Position numbers and translations under genes: made by a program. A DNA stretch of 64,000 bases, from contig NZ_JACEZT010000001.1 in the NCBI RefSeq assembly GCF_014042345.1, positions 62,001 through 126,000 of the forward strand. The letters run 5' to 3'. Below, piece after piece: positions 52,819-63,085 of this stretch. Under the pieces are notes generated by a model. That model did not search any database. It was not told where the DNA came from and worked only from the letters and a program-made list of their open reading frames with translations. Each line of letters begins with the position of its first letter. The stretch's first letter is position 1. This DNA comes from Rugamonas brunnea. Lineage in GTDB: Bacteria > Pseudomonadota > Gammaproteobacteria > Burkholderiales > Burkholderiaceae_D.

Positions 52819-53886
52819 ATGAAGATGAAGACTATGCTTGCCGCCCTGATGATGGTGGGTGCCCTGGGCGCCGTCTCCAACGCCAGCGCGCAAGATAAAG
52901 GACTGATCGGGATCTCGATGCCGACCAAGTCGTCGGCCCGGTGGATCGCCGACGGCGACAACATGGTCAAGGTGTTCAAGGAAAAAGGCTATAAGCCCGA
53001 CCTGCAATACGCCGAGGACGACATTCCCAACCAGCTGGCCCAGATTGAAAACATGATCACCAAGGGCGCCAAGGTGCTGGTGATCGCCGCCATCGACGGC
53101 ACCACGCTGGCCGGCGCGCTGCAAAAGGCGGCGGACAAGGGCGTCAAGGTCATCGCCTACGACCGCCTGATCCGCAATTCCAAGAACGTCGACTACTACG
53201 CCACCTTCGATAACTTCCAGGTCGGCGTGCTGCAGGCCCAGTACATCGAAAAGGCGCTGGACCTGCAACATGCCAAGGGCCCGTTCAACATCGAACTGTT
53301 CGGCGGTTCGGCCGACGACAACAACGCCTTCTTCTTCTACAACGGTGCCATGTCCGTGCTCAAGCCCTACATGGACCAGGGCAAGCTGGTGGTGCGCAGC
53401 AAACAGATCGGCATGGACAAGGTGGCCACCCTGCGCTGGGACGGCGCGGTGGCCCAGGCCCGCATGGACAACCTGCTGAGCGCCAACTACGGCAAGGCCC
53501 GCGTGGACGCCGTGCTGTCGCCGTATGATGGCCTGAGCATCGGCATCCTGTCCTCGCTCAAGGGCGTGGGCTATGGCACGCCGAAGCAGCCGTTCCCGGT
53601 GGTGACGGGCCAGGACGCGGAAGTGGCCTCGGTCAAGTCCATCCTGCGCGGCGAGCAGCGCTCCACCATCTTCAAGGATACGCGTGAACTGGCCAAGGTC
53701 ACGGCCAACATGGTCGATGCGGTCCTGAACGGCAAAACGCCGCCGATCAACGACACCAAGACCTACAACAACGGCGTCAAGGTGGTGCCGTCCTACCTGC
53801 TCAAACCGGTCAGCGTTGACATCAATAACTGGAAACAGGTGCTGGTGAGCGGCAGCGGCTACTACAGCGAGTCGCAGTTCAAATAA
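52819..53886 (+). CDS. chvE: ChvE-type multiple-monosaccharide binding protein
   Basis: A 355-aa periplasmic protein with signal peptide ([22 protein letters not shown], cleavage before QDKG). Sugar-binding features: [71 protein letters not shown] and [14 protein letters not shown]. ChvE binds galactose, arabinose, glucose and xylose. GGAGAC precedes the ATG. First gene of the transporter operon. Confidence 0.93.
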   Translation: MKMKTMLAALMMVGALGAVSNASAQDKGLIGISMPTKSSARWIADGDNMVKVFKEKGYKPDLQYAEDDIPNQLAQIENMITKGAKVLVIAAIDGTTLAGALQKAADKGVKVIAYDRLIRNSKNVDYYATFDNFQVGVLQAQYIEKALDLQHAKGPFNIELFGGSADDNNAFFFYNGAMSVLKPYMDQGKLVVRSKQIGMDKVATLRWDGAVAQARMDNLLSANYGKARVDAVLSPYDGLSIGILSSLKGVGYGTPKQPFPVVTGQDAEVASVKSILRGEQRSTIFKDTRELAKVTANMVDAVLNGKTPPINDTKTYNNGVKVVPSYLLKPVSVDINNWKQVLVSGSGYYSESQFK

Positions 53887-53950
53887 GCGGCGCGCCCCGG
53901 CGGTGTGCAGCGCCGCCGGGGCATTCATGCAAGACAGTCCGAGAACCTAT

Positions 53951-55492
53951 ATGACCAATACCATCCTGGAAATGCGCGGGATAAGGAAGACTTTTCCGGG
54001 CGTTGTTGCGCTCGACCATGTGAACCTGAAGGTGCGCGACGGCGAGATCCACGCCATCGTCGGCGAGAACGGCGCCGGCAAATCCACGCTGATGAAGGTG
54101 CTGAGCGGCGTCTACCCGCACGGCAGCTACAGCGGCGACATCCATTACCAAGGCCAGGTGCGCGCGTTCCGCGACATCGCCGACAGCGAGCACGCGGGCA
54201 TCATCATCATCCACCAGGAACTGGCGCTGGTGCCGCTGTTGTCGATCACCGAGAATATCTTCCTCGGCAACGAGCCTGGCCGCCGTGGCGTCATCGACTG
54301 GCACACGGCCCACGAGAAGACGCGCGAACTGCTGCGCAAGGTGGGCCTGAAGGAGGCGCCCGACACCCCCGTCAACCGGCTGGGCGTGGGCAAGCAGCAG
54401 TTGATCGAGATCGCCAAGGCCTTGTCCAAGCAGGTCAAGCTGCTGATCCTGGACGAACCGACGGCCAGCCTGAACGAAAGCGACAGCGACGCCCTGCTCT
54501 CGCTGCTGCTGGAACTGAAGGCGCAAGGCATCTCGTCCATCCTCATTTCGCACAAGCTCAATGAGATCGCCAAGGTGGCCGACAGCATCACCGTGCTCCG
54601 GGACGGCAACACGGTCGACAGCTTCGACTGCCGCGCCGAGCAGATCAGCGAAGACCGCATCATCCGCCACATGGTGGGCCGCGACATGGCCGAGCGCTAC
54701 CCGCGCCGCACGCCCAACATCGGCGAGACCTGCTTCGAGGTGCGCGACTGGCGCGTGCACCACCCGGAGAACGCGGAACGGCAGGTCATCAAGGGCATCG
54801 ACCTCAAGGTGCGCAAGGGCGAGGTGCTGGGCATCGCGGGCCTGATGGGCGCGGGCCGCACGGAACTGGCCATGAGCATCTTCGGCCGCTCCTACGGCCA
54901 GAAGATCAGCGGCCAGGCGTTCAAGGACGGCGCGGCTATCGACGTGAGCACAGTGCAGAAGGCCATCGGCCACGGCATCGCCTACGTGACCGAGGACCGC
55001 AAGGCGCTGGGACTGGTGCTGCAGGACGATATCAAGCGCAACACCAGCCTGGCCAACCTGAACGGCGTGGCGCGCCGCCTGGTGATCGACGAGGGGCGCG
55101 AATTCCAGGTCGCGGACGACTTCCGCAGCAAGCTGCGCATCCGCTGCGCCGACGTGTTCCAGCAAACGCTCAACCTCTCGGGCGGCAACCAGCAGAAGGT
55201 GGTGCTGGCCAAGTGGCTGTTCTCGAAACCGGATGTGCTGATCCTCGATGAACCGAGCCGCGGCATCGACGTGGGCGCCAAGTTCGAGATCTACACCATC
55301 ATCAACCAGCTGGTGGCCGAGGGCAAAAGCATCATCATGATTTCGTCGGAGATGCCCGAATTGCTGGGCATGTGCGACCGCATCATGGTCATCAATGAAG
55401 GCAGCTGCGTGGGCGAATTCAGCGCGGCCGAAGCGACGCAGGAAAAAATCATGCGCGCCATCGTATTAAACGGAGACAAGCAACATGGGTAA
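53951..55492 (+). CDS. gguA: sugar ABC transporter ATPase, GguA/MmsA type
   Basis: A 513-aa protein with two ABC domains. N-half: Walker A GENGAGKST, signature-like LGVGKQQLIEI, Walker B LLILDEPTAS. C-half: degenerate Walker A GLMGAGRTEL, signature LSGGNQQKV, Walker B VLILDEPSRG, as usual in sugar importers of this class. It powers uptake with ChvE and GguB. ATG at 53951 chosen because GAGAAC precedes it and the longer frame is shadow sequence. Confidence 0.93.
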   Translation: MTNTILEMRGIRKTFPGVVALDHVNLKVRDGEIHAIVGENGAGKSTLMKVLSGVYPHGSYSGDIHYQGQVRAFRDIADSEHAGIIIIHQELALVPLLSITENIFLGNEPGRRGVIDWHTAHEKTRELLRKVGLKEAPDTPVNRLGVGKQQLIEIAKALSKQVKLLILDEPTASLNESDSDALLSLLLELKAQGISSILISHKLNEIAKVADSITVLRDGNTVDSFDCRAEQISEDRIIRHMVGRDMAERYPRRTPNIGETCFEVRDWRVHHPENAERQVIKGIDLKVRKGEVLGIAGLMGAGRTELAMSIFGRSYGQKISGQAFKDGAAIDVSTVQKAIGHGIAYVTEDRKALGLVLQDDIKRNTSLANLNGVARRLVIDEGREFQVADDFRSKLRIRCADVFQQTLNLSGGNQQKVVLAKWLFSKPDVLILDEPSRGIDVGAKFEIYTIINQLVAEGKSIIMISSEMPELLGMCDRIMVINEGSCVGEFSAAEATQEKIMRAIVLNGDKQHG

Positions 55493-56780
55493 TCAAATGG
55501 AAGCTGGCGTCGCCGGCGAAGTGGCCAACCGCGCCAAGCCAACCGGCCCGGCAGCATCGGCAGGACCGGCGGCATCTGCAACCCCGGCCACGGCTGCGGC
55601 CGCGCAGCAGCAGCCACCCAAGGGCGGCTCGGCGCTGGGCTTCATCAAGAACAACCTGCGCGAGTACGGCATGCTGTTCTCGCTGGTGCTGATCATGGCC
55701 TTCTTCCAGTTCATGACCGACGGCACCCTGATGGAGCCGCTCAACATCACCAACCTGCTGCTACAGAACAGCTACGTCGTCATCATGGCGCTCGGCATGC
55801 TGATGGTGATCGTGGCCGGCCATATCGACCTGTCCGTGGGTTCCGTGGTGGGCTTCGTGGGCGCCCTGGCCGCCGTGCTGATCGTGAACTACAACATCAA
55901 CTACGTGGCCGCCGGCTTGCTGTGCCTGGCCGTGGGTGGCCTGATCGGCGCGGCGCAAGGCTATTTCGTCGCCTACGCCAAGATCCCCTCGTTCATCGTC
56001 ACGCTGGCCGGCATGCTGGTGTTCAAGGGCCTGACGCTGGCGCTGCTGCAAGGCCAGTCGGTCGGCCCGTTCCCGGACGGTTTCCAGCACCTGAGCTCCG
56101 GCTTCATCCCGGAACTGTTCAGCGGCGGCGACTTGCGCCTCACTTCCCTGCTGCTGGGCGTGGTGGCGGCAATCGCCCTGGCCTACGTCAAGCTGCGGGC
56201 CCGCGCCCGGCTGGTGGGCAGCGGCATGTCGGATGAACCGCTGGCCTTCTTCCTGGTGCGGAATGCGCTGCTGGCCGCCGCCATCGTCTACTTCAGCTAC
56301 CTGCTGGCGTCGTACAAGGGCATGCCCAATGTGCTGATCGTGATGGCGCTGCTGATCATGGCCTACACCTTCATCGCCAACCGCACCGTGATCGGCCGCC
56401 GCGTGTACGCCGTGGGCGGCAACGAGAAGGCCAGCCGCCTGTCCGGCATCAAGACGGAGCGGGTGAGCTTCGCCACCTTCGTCAACATGGGCGTGCTGGC
56501 CGCGCTGGCCGGCCTGATCTTCGCGGCCCGCCTGAACACGGCCACGCCGAAAGCGGGCACCGGCTTCGAACTGGACGTGATCGCGGCATGCTTCATCGGC
56601 GGCGCTTCAGCCTCGGGCGGCGTGGGCAAGGTGATGGGCGCGGTGATCGGCGCCTTCGTGATGGGTGTGATGAACAACGGCATGTCCATCATGGGCATCG
56701 GCATCGATTACCAGCAAGTGATCAAGGGACTGGTGCTGCTGGCGGCCGTGTTCGTGGACGTCTACCACAAAAACAAGTAA
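55485..56780 (+). CDS. gguB: sugar ABC transporter permease, GguB/XylH type
   Basis: A 431-aa inner-membrane protein. An Ala/Pro-rich cytoplasmic N-terminus (about 1-45) precedes ten or so membrane segments, with MALGMLMVIVAGHIDLSVGSVVGFVGA as the typical BPD_transp_2 motif. The EAA-like cytoplasmic loop is NEKASRLSGIKTERV. The start overlaps gguA's stop by 8 bp. Last gene of the chvE-gguA-gguB operon, with a terminator at 56824. Confidence 0.92.
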   Translation: MGNQMEAGVAGEVANRAKPTGPAASAGPAASATPATAAAAQQQPPKGGSALGFIKNNLREYGMLFSLVLIMAFFQFMTDGTLMEPLNITNLLLQNSYVVIMALGMLMVIVAGHIDLSVGSVVGFVGALAAVLIVNYNINYVAAGLLCLAVGGLIGAAQGYFVAYAKIPSFIVTLAGMLVFKGLTLALLQGQSVGPFPDGFQHLSSGFIPELFSGGDLRLTSLLLGVVAAIALAYVKLRARARLVGSGMSDEPLAFFLVRNALLAAAIVYFSYLLASYKGMPNVLIVMALLIMAYTFIANRTVIGRRVYAVGGNEKASRLSGIKTERVSFATFVNMGVLAALAGLIFAARLNTATPKAGTGFELDVIAACFIGGASASGGVGKVMGAVIGAFVMGVMNNGMSIMGIGIDYQQVIKGLVLLAAVFVDVYHKNK

Positions 56781-56823
56781 GAAAAAGGCAGGGAACAAAC
56801 AAGGAAAGCATTCTCCCCTCTTG

Positions 56824-56857
56824 ACCCGGCAAGCGCCTGCTTGCCGGGTTTTTTTTC
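56824..56857 (+). terminator. terminator of chvE-gguAB
   Basis: ACCCGGCAAG-CGCCTG-CTTGCCGGGT then eight T residues. It lies between the convergent gguB and gbpR genes. There is no T run on the other strand, so it stops plus-strand transcription only. Confidence 0.85.
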
Positions 56858-56862
56858 ATCCT

Positions 56863-57801
56863 TCAGAAGATCTCTTTGGCCACCGCCCGCACGGCGCGCA
56901 GCAGCAGCTCGGCGCCCGGCGATGGCAGATGGCCGTCCAGCGACACGATGCCGTAAGCATCCATCCGGCACGGCAGATCGATGGGGAGCACGCTCAGCAC
57001 GTTCTGCGATTCGTAATAGCGGGCCACGGCGATCGGCATCACGTGCAGCGAATCGGTCTGCTGCAACAGGGCCGTGACCAGCAGCAGCGCCGTGGTGTCG
57101 ATCACGTTCAGCGGCGGCGTGAGGCCGGCGCGGCGGAACATCAGGTCGCAGCGCGAGCGCAGGATGCTGCCCTGGGGCGGCAGGATCCACGGCCGGTCGG
57201 CGATGTCGCTCAGTTTCAGGCCGTCGACGGCCAGCAGCGGATGGCCCACCCGCACCACCACGCAGGCCGGTTCGTCCGTCAACTCCTCGTATTGCAGGCC
57301 GGCTGCGCTGACGCGCTCCGGTATCCGGCCGATCATGAAGTCGAGCCTACCCCGCTCCAGCTGGTCCAGCAGCACGTTGCTCTGTTCCATCTGCACGCCG
57401 ATCCGCAGCCGGGGCGCCTGCTCCTTCACCATGGTCAGCACGCGCGGCAGCAGCACCAGGCCGGGCGTCATGATGGTGCCGATCTCCACCTGGCCCTGCA
57501 GGCCGGATTTCACGGCGACGATGTCGTCATGCGCCAGCGACAGGCTGTTCAGGGCCATGCGCGCGTGGCGGATCATGGTTTCGCCGTACAGGGTGGGCTC
57601 CATGCCGCGCGGCAGGCGCTCGAACAACTGCACGCCCAGCATGTCCTCCAGCTCCTTGAGCTGCTTGGAGGCGGCCGGCTGGGTCATGTGCAGCTCCTCC
57701 GAGGCGCGATGGATGTTGCGCTGCTCGTCGAGCGCGATCAGCAGCAGCAGTTGCCGGGTTTTCAGGCGGGCTTGCAGAAACCAGTTGGGGTTGATGTCCA
57801 T
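56863..57801 (-). CDS. gbpR: LysR-family regulator of sugar uptake, GbpR type
   Basis: A 312-aa LysR protein. HTH near 20-40 (LIALDEQRNIHRASEELHMTQPAASKQLKELE), effector domain from about 93 (GQVEIGTIMTPGLVLLPRVL). Strongly resembles GbpR, which adjusts chvE/galactose-binding-protein expression to sugar in Agrobacterium and Azospirillum. Its place after chvE-gguAB supports this. ATG at 57801 is preferred to a TTG at 57807. The ATATC-N6-GATAT dyads are possible targets. Confidence 0.85.
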   Translation of the reverse strand: MDINPNWFLQARLKTRQLLLLIALDEQRNIHRASEELHMTQPAASKQLKELEDMLGVQLFERLPRGMEPTLYGETMIRHARMALNSLSLAHDDIVAVKSGLQGQVEIGTIMTPGLVLLPRVLTMVKEQAPRLRIGVQMEQSNVLLDQLERGRLDFMIGRIPERVSAAGLQYEELTDEPACVVVRVGHPLLAVDGLKLSDIADRPWILPPQGSILRSRCDLMFRRAGLTPPLNVIDTTALLLVTALLQQTDSLHVMPIAVARYYESQNVLSVLPIDLPCRMDAYGIVSLDGHLPSPGAELLLRAVRAVAKEIF

Positions 57802-57896
57802 AGGCAAATATTATCAGTCTCTGGTCTGGAATGCGAAAAAGCCGGCTGCGGGTCGCGCAGCCGGCTGGCAAGGGGTGGACAATGACGCGGCCGGGT

Positions 57897-58673
57897 TCAG
57901 ACCCAGCCGGCGTCGACGATGAATTCCTGGGACGTGCACATGGCGCCATCATCGGCAGCCAGAAACAGCGTCATGGACGCGATATGCTCGGGCAGCAGCT
58001 TGCCGGGCAGGCACTGGCTCTTCCTGATTTCCTCCTCGGCCGCCTGGTCCACCCACAGCGCCAGCTGGCGCTCCGTCATCACCCAGCCCGGCGTGACCGT
58101 GTTCACGCGGATGCCGTGCGCGCCGTACTCGCGCGCCAGCCCGCGCGTGAGCCCGACCACGGCCGCCTTGGCCGTCGTGTAGACGGGGTAGCCGGCGCCT
58201 TTGATGTGCCACGAAATGGAGCTGATGTTGATGATGGAACCCCCACCCTTGCGCTTCATGCCCTCGAACACGGCCTGGCAGGTGAAGAACATGGGCCGCT
58301 GGTTGATGGCGATGCGCTGGTCCCAGTACTCGGGCGTCACCTCGGCTGTCTGGTGGCGCTGGTCGTTGGCGGCGTTGTTGACCAGGATGTCGAAATCGCC
58401 GTCCACCCCGTCCGGGCCGGCCAGTTCAGCCATGGCCTGGCGCAGCGCCGCGATGTCGGCGATGTCGCAGTAGCGGAATTGCGGCGCCGGATGGCCCGCT
58501 TGCGCCACGCGCTGGCACAGCGCCTCGCTCGCTTCGCGCGCGATGTCGACGAAGGCGACCAGCGCCCCCTGCCCCGCGAACGCGGCAACCAGCGTTTCGC
58601 CGATGCCGCTGCCGCCGCCGGTGATGAATACCCGCTTGCCGCGCAGGCTGCCGTAGGTGGCCAATTGTTTCAT
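57897..58673 (-). CDS. SDR aldose 1-dehydrogenase
   Basis: A 258-aa short-chain dehydrogenase. TGGGSGIGE at about 18-26, NNAANDQRH (the NNAGNDxRH pattern of Caulobacter D-xylose dehydrogenase), EYWDQRIAINQR, catalytic Ser in NISSISWHI, Tyr-x3-Lys in YPVYTTAKAA, and C-terminal SQEFIVDAGWV. It oxidises an aldose (L-arabinose, D-xylose or D-galactose) to the lactone with NAD(P)+. Last gene of the pentose run, 28 bp after the semialdehyde dehydrogenase gene. Confidence 0.85.
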   Translation of the reverse strand: MKQLATYGSLRGKRVFITGGGSGIGETLVAAFAGQGALVAFVDIAREASEALCQRVAQAGHPAPQFRYCDIADIAALRQAMAELAGPDGVDGDFDILVNNAANDQRHQTAEVTPEYWDQRIAINQRPMFFTCQAVFEGMKRKGGGSIINISSISWHIKGAGYPVYTTAKAAVVGLTRGLAREYGAHGIRVNTVTPGWVMTERQLALWVDQAAEEEIRKSQCLPGKLLPEHIASMTLFLAADDGAMCTSQEFIVDAGWV

Positions 58674-58701
58674 GTCTGTCTCCAAAGTTTGCGGGGTACG
58701 G

Positions 58702-60234
58702 TTATGCGTCATTATCATCCCGCAGCACGGAAGGCAGCAACGCGTGCGGCAGGTTCTGGTAGGCCACTGGCCGCAGGAAACGCTGGATCGCCGCCGTGCC
58801 GACCGATGTGCTGCGCCCGTCAGAGGTGGCAGGGAACGGCCCGCCATGGACCATCGCGGCCGCCACTTCCACGCCGGTGGGGAAGCCGTTGGCCAGGATG
58901 CGGCCAACCTTGCGCTCCAGCACCGGCAGCAGCGCCTGGGCCGCGTCGAGGTCGGCGGCGTCCATCTGCAGGGTCGCCGTCAACTGCCCTTCCAGGCTTT
59001 CGGCCACCTGGCGCATTTGCGCCAGGTCGCGGCACACCACCAGCAAGGCCGCAGGCCCAAACACCTCGTCGGACAGCGCGTGCTGGGCCAGGAAGGCGTC
59101 GGCGCTGGTGCGGAACAGGGCTGGCGCCCCCTTGCCGTCGACCTGCGCCGTCATGGCCAGCGTGGCCACCTGCGGATGCTCGGCCAGCTGGCGCATGCCG
59201 CGCTGGTAAGCCTGGGCGATGCCCGGCGTGAGCATGGGCGCAGCCCGCCCCTCGGCCACGGCCAGCGCCGCCGCCAGTTCGAAGCGCTCCGCATCCGGCC
59301 CATCCAGCGCCAGCAGCAGGCCCGGATTGGTGCAGAACTGGCCAACCCCCATGGTCAGCGAGGCCGCGAAATCGGTGGCGATCTGGCCGCAGCGGCTGGC
59401 CAGCGCAGCCGGCAGCAGGAACACGGGGTTGATGCTGCTCATTTCCGCATACACGGGAATCGGCTGCGGACGGGCGGCCGCCAGCGCCATCAGCGCCATG
59501 CCACCACTGCGCGAACCGGTGAATCCCACCGCCTTGACGGCCGGATGGCGCACCAGTTCCTGTCCCACCTCGTTGCCCGCGCCCGTCAGCAACGCGAACG
59601 CGCCGGCCGGCATCTGGCACTGGGCCAGCGCCTTGACCACGGCGCGCGCCACCAGTTCGGACGTGCCGGGATGGGCCGGGTGGGCCTTCACCAGCACCGG
59701 ACAGCCAGCCGCCAGCGCCGCCGCCGTGTCGCCGCCGGCCACCGAGAACGCCAGCGGGAAATTGCTGGCGCCGAAAACGGCCACCGGCCCCAGGCCGATC
59801 ATGCGGCGCCGCAGGTCCGGGCGCGGCGGGGTGCGATCGGGCAGCATGCGCTCGACCACCACCTCGTTCCACGCGCCTTCGCGCAGCAGGTTCGCGAACA
59901 GCTTGAGCTGGTTGACGGTGCGCGTGCGTTCGCCTTCGATGCGGGCACGCGGCAGACCGCTTTCCGCGCAAGCGCGTTCGATCAGCGCATCGCCCAGTTC
60001 CTCGATCTGGCGGCCGATGGTCTCCAGCAGTGTGGCGCGCTGGGCGTCGCTACTGGCGCGGAAGCCGTCGAAGGCAGCTTCGGCCAGCCGGCAGGCCAGG
60101 TCGATCTGGCCCGCGTCCACCGCATGGAAGGCTGGTTCCATGGCCTGCCCTTCGGTCGGATTCCAGGCCGTGAACCCCTGGCCCTTGCCCCGCACCGGCA
60201 TGCCGCCGATGAATGCTTCGCCGGTGATCGTCAT
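58702..60234 (-). CDS. 2-oxoglutarate semialdehyde dehydrogenase
   Basis: A 510-aa aldehyde dehydrogenase of the NADP+-preferring KGSADH type. Catalytic Cys in MGVGQFCTNPGLLL, Glu in VYAEMSSINP, cofactor segment GFTGSRSGG, and the typical PRPDLRRRMIGLGPVAVFGASNFPLAFS. It turns 2,5-dioxopentanoate into 2-oxoglutarate, the last step of the oxidative pentose pathway. The start overlaps the AraD1 stop by ATGA. Confidence 0.9.
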   Translation of the reverse strand: MTITGEAFIGGMPVRGKGQGFTAWNPTEGQAMEPAFHAVDAGQIDLACRLAEAAFDGFRASSDAQRATLLETIGRQIEELGDALIERACAESGLPRARIEGERTRTVNQLKLFANLLREGAWNEVVVERMLPDRTPPRPDLRRRMIGLGPVAVFGASNFPLAFSVAGGDTAAALAAGCPVLVKAHPAHPGTSELVARAVVKALAQCQMPAGAFALLTGAGNEVGQELVRHPAVKAVGFTGSRSGGMALMALAAARPQPIPVYAEMSSINPVFLLPAALASRCGQIATDFAASLTMGVGQFCTNPGLLLALDGPDAERFELAAALAVAEGRAAPMLTPGIAQAYQRGMRQLAEHPQVATLAMTAQVDGKGAPALFRTSADAFLAQHALSDEVFGPAALLVVCRDLAQMRQVAESLEGQLTATLQMDAADLDAAQALLPVLERKVGRILANGFPTGVEVAAAMVHGGPFPATSDGRSTSVGTAAIQRFLRPVAYQNLPHALLPSVLRDDNDA

Positions 60235-61223
60235 AATGGCGTCACCTTGGCGATGCCGGCCGGGTACGTGGCCAGCGTGTTGCGCAGCGCCGGCCCGAAC
60301 GCGGGCGCTGCGATCTCGAACGTCTCACCGGGCTGGACGACGATGTTGTCGGCCACGCTCAGCGTCGCCGTGCCAAAGAAGTGGATGTGCACATCGCCCG
60401 CGCGGCGGAACAGCGGATACTTGAAGTGATGGTGTTCCAGATTGGCGATGGTGTGTGACATGTTTTGTTCACCGCTCACGAAGGCCTTCTGCCAGCGCAC
60501 CTGCCCTTGCCCGTCCAGGATGCGCGAGGTGCCCTCCACGTGCGGCGGCAGCTCGCCCACCAGCAGCGCCGGGCCCAGGCCGCAGGCGCGCAGCTTGGAG
60601 TGCGCCAGGTACAGGTAGTTCAGCCGCTCCGTCACGTGGTCGGAGAACTCGTTGCCAATCGCGTAGCCGAGGCGGTAAGGCTGGCCATCGTCGCCGATCA
60701 CGTACAGGCCGGCGATCTCCGGCTCCTCGCCGCCGTCGAGTGCGAATTCAGGCATGCGCAAAGGCTGGCCGCTGGCCGCCACGATGGAACCGTCGCCCTT
60801 GTAGAACCACTCCGGCTGCACACCCGCCGTGCCGGCCGGCGGCTTGCCGCCCTCCACGCCCATGCGGAACATCTTCATGCTGTCGCTCAGGCTTTCGACG
60901 GCGCCGCCGATTTTCTTGTGCATGGCGTCGCGCGTGTCGGCGCTGCCCAGGTGGGTCAGGCCGGTGCCGGTCACGTAGCAGTGCGCCGGGTCGGCATGGT
61001 CGAGCGGCGCCAGCAGGCGGCCCGCGTTCGCCACGGTGGCGTAATCTTCGGTCCCCGTGCCAACCGCTTCAGCGGCCAGCGCGGCCAGACCACGCTTGGC
61101 GCGGATCGCGGCCTGGGCCAGCGCATAGGTGCTGTCGTAGCCGTCGATCACGCGGATCGTGTCGTGTTCGAGCACGCCCACGCGGCGCGCCCCGTCTTCC
61201 GTCTTGAATTGAACCAGTAACAT
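60231..61223 (-). CDS. AraD1/GguC-type 2-keto-3-deoxypentonate dehydratase (FAH superfamily)
   Basis: A 330-aa protein. ATG at 61223 with GGGAGA upstream; the frame continues further but only as shadow sequence. FAH-fold features: VTGTGLTHLGSADTRDAMHKK, GKPPAGTAGVQPEWFYKGDGS, EPEIAGLYVIGDDGQPYRLGYAIGNEFSDH (metal-binding Glu residues) and HFKYPLFRRAGDVHIHFFGT. It matches the AraD1/GguC group that converts 2-keto-3-deoxy-L-arabinonate to 2,5-dioxopentanoate. Operon with the dehydratase and KGSADH. Confidence 0.87.
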   Translation of the reverse strand: MLLVQFKTEDGARRVGVLEHDTIRVIDGYDSTYALAQAAIRAKRGLAALAAEAVGTGTEDYATVANAGRLLAPLDHADPAHCYVTGTGLTHLGSADTRDAMHKKIGGAVESLSDSMKMFRMGVEGGKPPAGTAGVQPEWFYKGDGSIVAASGQPLRMPEFALDGGEEPEIAGLYVIGDDGQPYRLGYAIGNEFSDHVTERLNYLYLAHSKLRACGLGPALLVGELPPHVEGTSRILDGQGQVRWQKAFVSGEQNMSHTIANLEHHHFKYPLFRRAGDVHIHFFGTATLSVADNIVVQPGETFEIAAPAFGPALRNTLATYPAGIAKVTPL

Positions 61224-61240
61224 GGTGTCTCCCGCTAGTC

Positions 61241-62980
61241 TTAGTGTGAATGCTTGGGTACTGCCGAACCCCGGTTCCCGACGAGGAAATCGAAGTCGCA
61301 ACCCTCGTCGGCCTGCAGCACGTGGTCGATGTAGAGCTGCTGGTAGCCGCTTTTGGCCGTCGCCGGCTGGCGCGCGGCCCGTTCGGCCAGGCGCTCGGCC
61401 AGCGCGGCGTCGCTGATCTCCAGATTCAGGCTGCCGCCAGCGCAATCGAGTGTGATCCAGTCGCCGTCGCGCACCACGCCCAGCGGGCCGCCGGCCATGG
61501 CCTCTGGCGCCACGTGCAGCACCACCGTGCCGTAGGCCGTGCCGCTCATGCGCGCGTCCGAGATGCGCACCATGTCCGTCACGCCTTGCGCCAGCAGCTT
61601 GGGCGGCAGGCCCATGTTCCCCACTTCCGCCATGCCGGGATAGCCTTTGGGGCCGCAGTTCTTCATCACCAGCACGGAGTTGGCGTCCACCTCCAGTTCC
61701 GGATCGATGATGCGGGCCTTGTAGTGGTCGAAGTCCTCGAACACCACGGCGCGGCCACGGTGCTGCATCAGCGCAGGGGTGGCGGCGGACGGCTTGAGCA
61801 CGGCGCCGCGCGGCGCCAGGTTGCCGCGCAGGATGCAGATGCCGCCATCGTCCAGCAGCGGCTTGTCCAGCGGGCGGATCACCTCGTCGTCGTACACGGG
61901 CGCGTCCTGGCAGTTCTCCCACAGCGTCTTGCCGTTCACGGTGAGCGCATCAGGATGGGGCAGCAGCTTGCCGTCGCCCATGCGGCGGATGGCGCCGGGC
62001 AGGCCGCCGGCGTAATAGAACTCCTCCATCAGGAAGCGGCCCGAGGGCATCAGGTCGACGATGGTGGGCATGCCGCGGCCGATGCGGGTCCAGTCCTCCA
62101 GCGCCAGGTCGACGCCAATGCGGCCGGCGATGGCTTTCAGGTGGATCACGGCGTTGGTGGAACCGCCGATGGCGGCGTTGACGCGGATCGCGTTTTCGAA
62201 GTTCTCGCGCTTGAGCACTTTCGACAGGCGCAAATCCTCATGCACCATCTCGACGATGCGGATGCCGCTCATGTGGGCCAGGATGTAGCGGCGCGAATCG
62301 ACGGCCGGAATGGCCGCGTTGTGCGGCAGGCTGGTGCCCAGCGCCTCGGCCATGCAGGCCATGGTGGACGCCGTGCCCATGGTGTTGCAGGTGCCGGCCG
62401 AGCGCGAATGGCCCGATTCGGCGTTCATGAATTCATGCATGGTGATGGTGCCGGCCTTGACCTGCTCATGCAGCTGCCACACGGCGGTGCCGGAACCGAT
62501 GTCCTTGCCATTGAGCTTACCGTTCAACATCGGCCCGCCGCTGACGACGATGGTGGGCAGGTCGACGCTGGCCGCACCCATCAGCAGGGCCGGCGTGGTC
62601 TTGTCGCAGCCAACCAGCAGCACCACGGCGTCCATCGGATTGCCACGGATCGATTCCTCCACGTCCATGGAAGCCAGGTTACGGGTAAGCATGGCGGTCG
62701 GGCGCAGGTTCGATTCGCCGTTCGAGAACACGGGGAATTCGACCGGGAAGCCGCCCGCCTCCAGGATGCCGCGCTTGACGTAGTCGGCCAGCTGGCGGAA
62801 GTGGGCGTTGCAGGGGGTGAGTTCAGACCAGGTATTGCAGATGCCGATGATGGGCTTACCCTGGAATTCGTGATCGGGTATCCCCTGGTTCTTCATCCAG
62901 CTGCGGTACATGAAGCCATTCTTATCCTGGGTGCCGAACCACTCGGCCGAGCGCAGCTTGGTTTTCTTTGTCGCGGACAT
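61241..62980 (-). CDS. araC: IlvD/Edd-family sugar-acid dehydratase, copy 2 (L-arabonate dehydratase-like)
   Basis: A 579-aa protein, the length of characterised L-arabonate dehydratases. Fe-S and active-site segments: SELTPCNAHF, LLVGCDKTTPALLMGAASVDLP, SRSAGTCNTMGTAST; then NCGPKGYPGMAEVGNMGLP and RISDARMSGTAYGT. GGAGGAATGC precedes the ATG at 62980. It lies before AraD1, so L-arabonate (or D-xylonate) is the probable substrate. The symbol follows the bacterial oxidative pathway and is unrelated to the E. coli AraC regulator. Confidence 0.86.
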   Translation of the reverse strand: MSATKKTKLRSAEWFGTQDKNGFMYRSWMKNQGIPDHEFQGKPIIGICNTWSELTPCNAHFRQLADYVKRGILEAGGFPVEFPVFSNGESNLRPTAMLTRNLASMDVEESIRGNPMDAVVLLVGCDKTTPALLMGAASVDLPTIVVSGGPMLNGKLNGKDIGSGTAVWQLHEQVKAGTITMHEFMNAESGHSRSAGTCNTMGTASTMACMAEALGTSLPHNAAIPAVDSRRYILAHMSGIRIVEMVHEDLRLSKVLKRENFENAIRVNAAIGGSTNAVIHLKAIAGRIGVDLALEDWTRIGRGMPTIVDLMPSGRFLMEEFYYAGGLPGAIRRMGDGKLLPHPDALTVNGKTLWENCQDAPVYDDEVIRPLDKPLLDDGGICILRGNLAPRGAVLKPSAATPALMQHRGRAVVFEDFDHYKARIIDPELEVDANSVLVMKNCGPKGYPGMAEVGNMGLPPKLLAQGVTDMVRISDARMSGTAYGTVVLHVAPEAMAGGPLGVVRDGDWITLDCAGGSLNLEISDAALAERLAERAARQPATAKSGYQQLYIDHVLQADEGCDFDFLVGNRGSAVPKHSH

Positions 62981-63085
62981 GCATTCCTCCTGGTTGAGCG
63001 CGCGGCACACGTGACCGTCCGCGCAGCGATGAGTGATGGTAGTGCGGCCATACATAACAATCCAATCACTTATTCCTCGGATTCG